Part shown: positions 1 to 5,399 of the stretch, one piece after another
Numbering within the stretch: the stretch's first letter is position 1
Layout of the letters: the number at the start of each line of letters is the position of its first letter
Origin: JAQVQN01 sp964428885
Lineage (GTDB): Bacteria; Verrucomicrobiota; Kiritimatiellia; RFP12; UBA1067
Reading direction: 5' to 3'
DNA: 21,835 nt
NCBI GenBank assembly: GCA_964428885.1
Contig: CAYRZP010000024.1
Location: 1 to 21,835, forward strand
Translations under genes and position numbers: made by a program
The notes under the pieces: model-generated
What the model was told of the DNA's origin: nothing
What the model saw: only the letters and a program-made list of their open reading frames with translations
Database searches by the model: none

Positions 1-50
1 CTGACCTCTTGAATGCCATTCAAGCGCTCTACCAACTGAGCTATACCCCC
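1..50 (-). tRNA. tRNA-Ala (anticodon GGC), 5' part, cut by window start
   Basis: Read on the minus strand from position 50, the sequence starts with acceptor strand GGGGGTA, then TA, then a D-arm GCTC...GAGC with AGTTGGTA in the loop. Next comes an anticodon stem CTTGA/TCAAG closing the loop ATGGCAT. U33 is followed by GGC, which reads alanine codons (GCC/GCU). The variable region AGGTC follows, and the T-arm and 3' acceptor strand lie outside the window. A matching promoter sits directly upstream on the same strand. The arms are seen directly; only the 3' quarter is missing. Confidence 0.95.
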
Positions 51-81
51 ACAAGGCCGCTAGAAGCCGAAAAACGCGGGA

Positions 82-110
82 ATTAAAGCATCACTCGGAC
101 GCGATGTCAA
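82..110 (-). promoter_or_regulatory. Promoter of tRNA-Ala (TTGACA-17-TTTAAT)
   Basis: On the minus strand a perfect -35 TTGACA (110-105) is separated by 17 bp from the -10 TTTAAT (87-82). The expected start point is near 75, about 25 nt before the mature tRNA 5' end. The bases just after the -10 (TCCCGCG) are GC-rich, like the discriminators of stable-RNA promoters that respond to stringent control. That regulatory reading is inference; the hexamers are seen directly. Confidence 0.85.
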
Positions 111-167
111 TACTCGCTTGATTTTTTATGTGACAATGTTAAAGTTTAAGAAGTTTTCGATTACTTG

Positions 168-183
168 CTTTCTTTCTTTCTTT
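168..183 (+). repeat. (CTTT)x4 tetranucleotide repeat upstream of the glycosyltransferase-like gene
   Basis: Four perfect CTTT units lie 30 bp before the ATG at 214. They sit between a TTGCTT (165-170) and a TAATAA (186-191) that could act as a -35/-10 pair with a 15 bp gap. The repeat itself is certain; a promoter role is speculative. Confidence 0.6.
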
Positions 184-213
184 GTTAATAACCCGCGAAT
201 AAGCGAGTGTACC

Positions 214-3200
214 ATGATTAGACCACGAAAACGCCTCTTCGCGACACCATGGCATCTGATACGCTTTTTTTTACCTTTCACGGCGCTCATACCCGGCATC
301 GTGTTCTACAAGACGGTATTCACGAATGTTTACCCTGGTTTTTCGGCCTTACTGACTGCCTGCGCCGCCAAACTCTGCCAGCCGGATGATTTGTCTTACC
401 CGCTGTTCAACATGGTCGCGCGTTGCGTGGCCGCGTTACCTTACGCGACGCTGCCCGTCAGGCTGAATCTTTTCTGCGCGGCCTGTGGGGCCGCGGCCGT
501 GTCTTTATTTTACCTGATGACCGCGCGATTGGTTTTCATCTTCGCTTGTGAAGACCCCGGCGGATCCATGGCCGCTCTGCCCCCCACCCAGCAGGACCCG
601 GACAACAGGTCGCCCGCGCAAGCAGGCGTCGGCATATCCGTCAACGCGGACGGCACGGTTTCCATACCGGTGTCGGTGCAGAAACACAACTGGCGCGTGG
701 CATACGCCGCCGTTTTAGGCGGTTTGGGTGCCGCCAGCGTTCTCGCGTTCTGTGCCCCTTTCTGGTTGACCGCGACCCGGCTGTATCCATATTCATTCGA
801 CCTGCTGCTCTTTCTGCTGATCGTCAACCTGTTCATCTCTTACGACCAGCGCGGCGGGCTCTGGTCTTTATTCGCAGGCGTGTTCCTGCTGTCTGTATGC
901 CTGACAGAATCAACCCTTTTCTTAATACTGGCCCCTGTCGGCGGATTGCTGCTTTTGAGAACGCTGATCCTTAACGATCAGGCCACCATGTACAATATCC
1001 TTTTCGCCATACTGATAAGCCTGGCCGGACTCACGCTCTCATTGTTGATCCTTTGGAACGCCGCCGCCTATTCGAACGCGGTGGCCATTCCGGCGCCGCG
1101 ACCGATCCTGAACGCATACACCAAGACCGTCTTCAGCGAGATCGTGTCGTGGATACCCAGTTTCGGTTGGAGTCACGCTTTCGTGCAGGTGCTCTTCCCC
1201 TCTTCAATCGCGCTCTATGTTTTCTCGCACTCGTTCCGGCGCCGCAATTTCATCAACTTCGCACTGCAGGCGGCGTTGGTGGCAACGCTTATACCCAGCC
1301 TGCTTAACCTGCCTGTCTCGCCTTGGGGAATAGCGCGTTTTACATTAAAAATACCTGTCTTCAGTTACGCGATCATCGCTCTCCTGGCAGGCCTTATGAT
1401 CGCGGTATGGTTTTTGATGTCGGAAATATATGACGAAAAGCCGGACGAAGACCTGGATTATTACGAATACCGGGACAACCCTCTAATATGCCGCGTGGGA
1501 GCGGTCCTGTGTTGGCCACTGCTTTTGCTGTCGTTCATCACGCCTTTCCGCAGCTTTAGCGACGTCGACCCGCGCGACGGAACTTTTGCCGATGCTGTCA
1601 CCGAAATCATCTATCGTGAACTAGGCCAACGCGACTGGCTTGTCAACAGCCGCTTTTTACGCCACCACTTGTTGATCAGAGCCCACCGGGACGGGCACCG
1701 GCTGAACTTCATAACCACGTTTCCAGCGCAAGCAGCAGAAGATACAAAAACTCTTATCGAACAGATTAAAACAAGTCCTGACTTTGAGTCTAACCGCTAC
1801 CGTCTCATAAATGCGGCTGATCTCTCAGCTCAGGTCTTCCTGAGGGAATGGCTGCGGTCAGACACGAATGCGCACGCCAGGATCGCCGTCTTCAACGCGC
1901 CGGAGAATTGGAGCGACAACGGCTTTCACGCGGCGCCGGCCGGCTTCTTTTTAAGCGGCATCCGCAAAGACATGCCAATAGATGCTGGGCCGCTGATCGA
2001 GCAGCACAAGGAACTGCTTAACAAACTTATGCCCGTTCTATACCCCCGCGTTCCGGACAGCATCCGCCTGTTCACCATCATCCGCCAGACTTTAAAACAG
2101 CAGCTTTCGCTGATTTACAACGAATTGGCCATCCTGCTGGTACGGTCCGGGCGCCAGGAGGCCGTTTCTGACCTGCTTAAGCAGGCCGACAAACTAAATC
2201 CCGACAACCTGTCAGTCATGATCAACCGCTATCACCTGGCCATGCAACAAGGCGGTGGCCCGGACTCTTTGACGGAAATAGAGACCCGGTTGCGTAATGT
2301 GCCAAACAAGGTCAACACCTTCACCCTGAGCGCTCGTGAACTGCAGTCGGAAAACGGCACATTAATAAATGCGGACATAATCGAGATCGTCAGAAAGAAA
2401 CTGTGGCTCAAACCCAATGAATTCCGCCATCTGTCAATCTATTCACCACAGTCAAAAAAAGACCCCCTGTATGCCATACGCGACACCAAAAAAGATTTTT
2501 ACGCCTCAATCGCAAAACATATTGATAACTACGAATTGGATAACGCGGATCGTCAGCTTAACTTCCTGCTTGATATTGATGATAAAGACCGCTTTGCCCT
2601 GATCAATAAGGCGCGCGTCGCGATAGATCGCCAAGATCTGCCGGAAGCCGGACTGTGGCTTGACCTTGCTAAAGAGAACGGCGTCCCGGCGGGTGATATC
2701 ATCTGGCATGAAGCGTCAATCCTGGTCCTGCGTGGCAAAACCGATGCGGCGCGCGTTTTGCTGAACGAAAACATTCCGAACCGTCCCAACGACATTATGC
2801 TGTGGGGGCTGTTAGGGGAAATACTGATAAAACTCAACGATTACCCCGAATTGGAAAACCGCGTTTTCCCTGCCATGCGCAGCGCATCGATCAAAAAAGA
2901 GCACTGCCTGACGCATGTTGTCCGCGGCTATATCTTAAAACACAGCGGCGAGAAGAATTATCCGGCGGCGCGCGATTCGTTCCTGCGCGCTTTGACCCTC
3001 AACAAAAACCTGACGCGCGTGCGCGAGGAGTTGCTGCTGATCGATGACGCGCTGGATGTGCCAGCGTTCAGCGAGGAGGACGCGAAAGCCATGTTGCGCA
3101 TAGAACCTGAACACGCTTTCGCCAATTATCTGCTAGGCTCGGTGCGCCTTCGCCGCGGAGAGTTGGAACTGGCAGAAGACCTTTTCGTTAGGAGCATGAT

Positions 3201-3585
3201 GAAAGAGCGCAATGCTCCGGCCTGTGCCGGACTTGGCGCGGTCATGCTGAAAAAAGGCAGACTGGATGCGGCGGATTCGTTGCTGCGTCATTCGCTGGCG
3301 ATGGACAATACCCGGCGTTTTACAATTCATGCTCTGGCTGAACTGTTCTTAGAAACAGGCAGGCTCGATGACGCCGAGAAGCATTTAACCCAGTTGTCAA
3401 ACGTCATGCCTGAAGACCTCGGCGTCCGCCTGACTTTCATCAGATTGCTGATCGAACAGAAAAAACTCCACAAGGCCGCCACCATGGTTTCTGAGATGCT
3501 CGATAATGAGGATTATTTGCCCCGCGAAACGGTCAATCAGTTAAGACCCCTTGCGGCCCGCCTGTCCCAAGAACTCTCACGGTAA
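214..3585 (+). CDS. Membrane glycosyltransferase-like protein (DUF2723-like) with C-terminal TPR repeats
   Basis: The product is 1123 aa from ATG 214. The frame is open to a TTG at 118, but residues before the ATG (VNNPRISEC and so on) do not look like a protein start and no clear Shine-Dalgarno supports either. Roughly residues 1-445 are a polytopic membrane domain. It opens with YPGFSALL followed by a PVRLNLFCAACGAAAVSLFYL stretch, resembling the DUF2723 family of GT-C-like proteins (HPPGYPL.. RLNLLSAL..). A polar insert sits at about 110-160. Residues ~450-620 form a soluble domain, and from ~620 to the end run helical tandem repeats of TPR type (for example LLGEILIKLNDYPELE and NYLLGSVRLRRGELELAEDL). 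A likely role is sugar transfer at the cytoplasmic membrane with the TPR tail facing the periplasm. The donor and acceptor are unknown. The acyltransferase gene starts 7 bp downstream, so the two are probably co-transcribed. Confidence 0.8.
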   Translation: MIRPRKRLFATPWHLIRFFLPFTALIPGIVFYKTVFTNVYPGFSALLTACAAKLCQPDDLSYPLFNMVARCVAALPYATLPVRLNLFCAACGAAAVSLFYLMTARLVFIFACEDPGGSMAALPPTQQDPDNRSPAQAGVGISVNADGTVSIPVSVQKHNWRVAYAAVLGGLGAASVLAFCAPFWLTATRLYPYSFDLLLFLLIVNLFISYDQRGGLWSLFAGVFLLSVCLTESTLFLILAPVGGLLLLRTLILNDQATMYNILFAILISLAGLTLSLLILWNAAAYSNAVAIPAPRPILNAYTKTVFSEIVSWIPSFGWSHAFVQVLFPSSIALYVFSHSFRRRNFINFALQAALVATLIPSLLNLPVSPWGIARFTLKIPVFSYAIIALLAGLMIAVWFLMSEIYDEKPDEDLDYYEYRDNPLICRVGAVLCWPLLLLSFITPFRSFSDVDPRDGTFADAVTEIIYRELGQRDWLVNSRFLRHHLLIRAHRDGHRLNFITTFPAQAAEDTKTLIEQIKTSPDFESNRYRLINAADLSAQVFLREWLRSDTNAHARIAVFNAPENWSDNGFHAAPAGFFLSGIRKDMPIDAGPLIEQHKELLNKLMPVLYPRVPDSIRLFTIIRQTLKQQLSLIYNELAILLVRSGRQEAVSDLLKQADKLNPDNLSVMINRYHLAMQQGGGPDSLTEIETRLRNVPNKVNTFTLSARELQSENGTLINADIIEIVRKKLWLKPNEFRHLSIYSPQSKKDPLYAIRDTKKDFYASIAKHIDNYELDNADRQLNFLLDIDDKDRFALINKARVAIDRQDLPEAGLWLDLAKENGVPAGDIIWHEASILVLRGKTDAARVLLNENIPNRPNDIMLWGLLGEILIKLNDYPELENRVFPAMRSASIKKEHCLTHVVRGYILKHSGEKNYPAARDSFLRALTLNKNLTRVREELLLIDDALDVPAFSEEDAKAMLRIEPEHAFANYLLGSVRLRRGELELAEDLFVRSMMKERNAPACAGLGAVMLKKGRLDAADSLLRHSLAMDNTRRFTIHALAELFLETGRLDDAEKHLTQLSNVMPEDLGVRLTFIRLLIEQKKLHKAATMVSEMLDNEDYLPRETVNQLRPLAARLSQELSR

Positions 3586-3592
3586 ACCCGCA

Positions 3593-4492
3593 ATGAGTCT
3601 TTCACGTTTCAGACTAATCGCCTATCTTGAATATTTGCTGATCCGCTCGCTTAACCGCCTATACGGTTTGGTGCCCGCAGAAAAGGCGTATGATTGGGGC
3701 TTCGCCCTGGCGGCGCGTTTATATCCGCTGCTTGCCAAACGCAGGCGCGTGGCCGTCGAAAACATCATCCGGGCCCGCATAACCGATGATCCGGCCACGG
3801 CCGACCGGATCGCGCGGCACGCTTTCGGTCACCTTGCCGGCCATATTTGCGAGGCCATGAAAATCGGCGATGTCGTCACCGGGGAAAACTGGCGCGAACA
3901 CATCATCTATGACGGTCCTGAAGAATCCTGGCGCCTTTTATTTGATTCGCCCGGCGTGCCGATTCTGATCCTTACCGGACACCACGGGGTCTGGGAGGCT
4001 GGAGCGTCAATACTCTCCTACTCGCGCCCGATGATCGCGGTCGCAAGAAAAATGAACAATCCGTTCGTGGACCGTTTCCTGAAACAAAAACATTTCCGCG
4101 GGGACATCACGATCGTGCCCAAGAAAATGGGGTTCACCTCCGGCGTGATAAAAGACTGGCAAGGCCGCGGCGCGGCCATGACCCTGCTGATGGATCAGCA
4201 CGCCGGGCCGCGGTCTGGTGTCAAAGTCGACTTCATGGGACATCCGGCTTACACCCACACTTCTCCGGCCCGCCTGCACCTGATGTCGGACGCCCCGATC
4301 CTGGTCGGATCCTTTATCCGTGAATCCGCTTTCCAATATCGGATGGTTACCGGAACGCCCTTGCACTTTTCCCGAACCGGCGACAAACAGGCCGACACCA
4401 TGGCTTTGCTCGCAGAGATCAATAGCCGCCTCGCCGACATCATCAGACGCTTCCCAGAACAGTATTTGTGGGCGCATAAGCGCTGGAAATAA
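3593..4492 (+). CDS. LpxL/HtrB-family lysophospholipid (lipid A type) acyltransferase
   Basis: The product is 299 aa from ATG 3593; an upstream in-frame TTG at 3551 overlaps the previous gene and adds nothing family-like. The catalytic HX4E motif is visible as GHHGVWEAG (H130, E135). It is followed by the family block MDQHAGPRSGVKVDFMG with a PAYTHTSPARL substrate-site stretch, and by the typical C-terminus PEQYLWAHKRWK. An N-terminal hydrophobic helix (RLIAYLEYLLIRSL) fits inner-membrane anchoring. Family members transfer a secondary acyl chain onto lipid A or a related glycolipid on the cytoplasmic face of the inner membrane. It lies 7 bp after the glycosyltransferase-like gene, which suggests a shared envelope-lipid role. 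The exact acyl chain and acceptor cannot be told from sequence, so I give no lpx symbol. Confidence 0.92.
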   Translation: MSLSRFRLIAYLEYLLIRSLNRLYGLVPAEKAYDWGFALAARLYPLLAKRRRVAVENIIRARITDDPATADRIARHAFGHLAGHICEAMKIGDVVTGENWREHIIYDGPEESWRLLFDSPGVPILILTGHHGVWEAGASILSYSRPMIAVARKMNNPFVDRFLKQKHFRGDITIVPKKMGFTSGVIKDWQGRGAAMTLLMDQHAGPRSGVKVDFMGHPAYTHTSPARLHLMSDAPILVGSFIRESAFQYRMVTGTPLHFSRTGDKQADTMALLAEINSRLADIIRRFPEQYLWAHKRWK

Positions 4493-4646
4493 AAACGGCG
4501 GATAAAAGCCTTATGACTTCTATCCGCCGCCAGGGAGGACATATATAATTGAACGTGACCCAACAGGGGGGAACCTGCTTTCGCGAACACGGGGGAAGCG
4601 TCGCGAACAGTCACGTGACTCAAGGATCTGGGGAGATCCACGAATC
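4489..4646 (-). ncRNA. Candidate small RNA with C-rich hairpin loops and anti-Shine-Dalgarno tract
   Basis: A roughly 155 nt minus-strand transcript is defined by a strong promoter upstream and a terminator hairpin with a U-run at its end. Read 5' to 3' it shows these elements. Hairpin 1 is GGAUCU/AGAUCC with loop CCCC (4639-4624). An ACGUGAC (4616-4610) can pair with GUCACGU (4559-4553) to enclose two hairpins. The first of these is UUCGCGA/UCGCGAA (4607-4580), extended by CGC/GUG, with loop UUCCCCC. The second is AGCAGG/CCUGUU (4579-4562) with loop UUCCCC. An A/U-rich single-stranded stretch follows with UCCUCCC (4539-4533), then the terminator. All exposed C-rich segments are complementary to Shine-Dalgarno-like GGGGA or GGGAGG, suggesting direct blocking of ribosome binding sites. 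It does not resemble 6S, tmRNA, SRP RNA or RNase P RNA. Start and end are estimates. The 3' end overlaps the last codon of the acyltransferase gene on the other strand. Confidence 0.7.
4491..4529 (-). terminator. Rho-independent terminator of the small RNA
   Basis: On the minus strand a perfect 9 bp stem CGGCGGATA (4529-4521) / TATCCGCCG (4504-4496), with a few further pairs inside, is followed at once by TTTTTATTT. On the plus strand the same hairpin is followed by CCAGGGAGG without a T-run. It therefore serves leftward transcription (the small RNA) and not clearly the acyltransferase gene that ends next to it. Confidence 0.85.
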
Positions 4647-4652
4647 GTCTGT

Positions 4653-4710
4653 ATATTACACTAAGCACCCGCAGGATGTCAACCACCGGAATAAAACTTT
4701 TTTATTTTTT
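4653..4710 (-). promoter_or_regulatory. Promoter of the small RNA with UP-element-like A/T tract
   Basis: On the minus strand TTGACA (4682-4677) and TAATAT (4658-4653) are 18 bp apart, giving a start near 4646. Just upstream of the -35, on the same strand, lies an almost pure A/T stretch (AAAAAATAAAAAAGTTTTAT, about 4708-4689), placed where an UP element binds the RNA polymerase alpha subunit. No protein-coding gene starts downstream on this strand. That is the main reason to read this as a dedicated RNA promoter. Confidence 0.75.
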
Positions 4711-4776
4711 CGTAACTCATTGCACACGTGAAAGTTATACTTATAAATCACGCGCCGGCCCTATATTCCCTGCTGC

Positions 4777-5322
4777 CTACAGCAGTATCCGTGTCAAACC
4801 GGCGGCTATAAAGACGGCCGCGTTTAAAATCAGCCTGATTGCGAAGCCTTGCCGGAGGCACATGCCGCAGCAACATATCAGCGCCGCAGCCAAAGCCCGC
4901 CATGCGTCAAACGGCGTCATGTTGAGCTCTTTCATGAAAACGCCCGCCCACATAACCGGCAGACAAACCAAAAGGTTGTTTGCGGCCGCAACCGCCTGGA
5001 AGCGCCAGAGCGAACGTGTTGAATCCAAAACCTGGGTGCCGTCGCTGGCGGGGAATAGCAGAGCGGCAAACCCGCACGCATACAGGATACGCGCCCAGCG
5101 CGGCATTTCCGCGAGCGCCCGGATCCATGCGTGCGCCCCGTATCCGCCAGAGCCGGCAATCCACAGGCACAATACCAAAGGCACAACCAGAGTCGCGGCA
5201 CGCACAGCCTTCAGCCAAAACGGACGCCACACCGTCTCGCCACAATAAGGACAAATGCACGACATATTCCGCGACTCTCTGCCGCACGAAACGCATACGC
5301 CGCACTTCAGAAAACTTTTCAC
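4777..5322 (-). CDS. Small membrane protein with N-terminal zinc-ribbon-like cysteines (unknown function)
   Basis: I do not recognise the family. From GTG 5322 the product is 181 aa beginning VKSFLKCGVCVSCGRES, with cysteine pairs C10/C13 and C24/C27 (CPYCGETVW) and extra cysteines at 7 and 22. This is a zinc-ribbon-like head. It is followed by about five hydrophobic segments (around residues 36-55, 75-91, 108-130 and 140-180), so it is probably an integral membrane protein with a cytoplasmic metal-binding head. The start is uncertain. A GTG at 5403 overlaps the leuS stop as GTGA and would add 27 residues, and ATG 5265 would lose half the cysteines. No start has a good Shine-Dalgarno. It lies just after leuS on the same strand and is probably read through from it. 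Shared transcription does not by itself imply shared function. Confidence 0.65.
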   Translation of the reverse strand: MKSFLKCGVCVSCGRESRNMSCICPYCGETVWRPFWLKAVRAATLVVPLVLCLWIAGSGGYGAHAWIRALAEMPRWARILYACGFAALLFPASDGTQVLDSTRSLWRFQAVAAANNLLVCLPVMWAGVFMKELNMTPFDAWRALAAALICCCGMCLRQGFAIRLILNAAVFIAAGLTRILL

Positions 5323-5399
5323 CACGACACCAGTGTTTGATGACCGCAGCACGTTGACGGGTTGCCGCGCCGGACGCGCGAGCCGCAGGATAACCCCGC

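Noticed and set aside
118..213. TTG start 32 codons upstream for the glycosyltransferase-like gene
   Set aside because: The extra residues are poorly protein-like, contain the CTTT repeat and overlap candidate promoter boxes. ATG 214 begins directly before the first basic/membrane segment.
4609..4620. AGTCACGTGACT palindrome as a transcription-factor site
   Set aside because: It lies within the transcribed small RNA, and its half ACGTGAC has a better role as a stem with GTCACGT at 4553-4559.
4549..4731. A 60-codon plus-strand frame with TTG start and GGAGG 10 nt upstream
   Set aside because: It runs through the complement of the small RNA and its promoter. The composition is not protein-like, and the GGAGG is simply the complement of the small RNA's CCUCC tract.
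4770..4785. CTGCTG-CCTA-CAGCAG hairpin at the stop of the zinc-ribbon gene as a terminator
   Set aside because: The stem is only 6 bp, overlaps the stop codon, and is not followed by a U-run on either strand.
4777..5248. Several overlapping open frames on both strands in the 4676-5362 region
   Set aside because: They are GC-rich shadows of the zinc-ribbon membrane protein; none shows membrane segments, domains or a plausible start.
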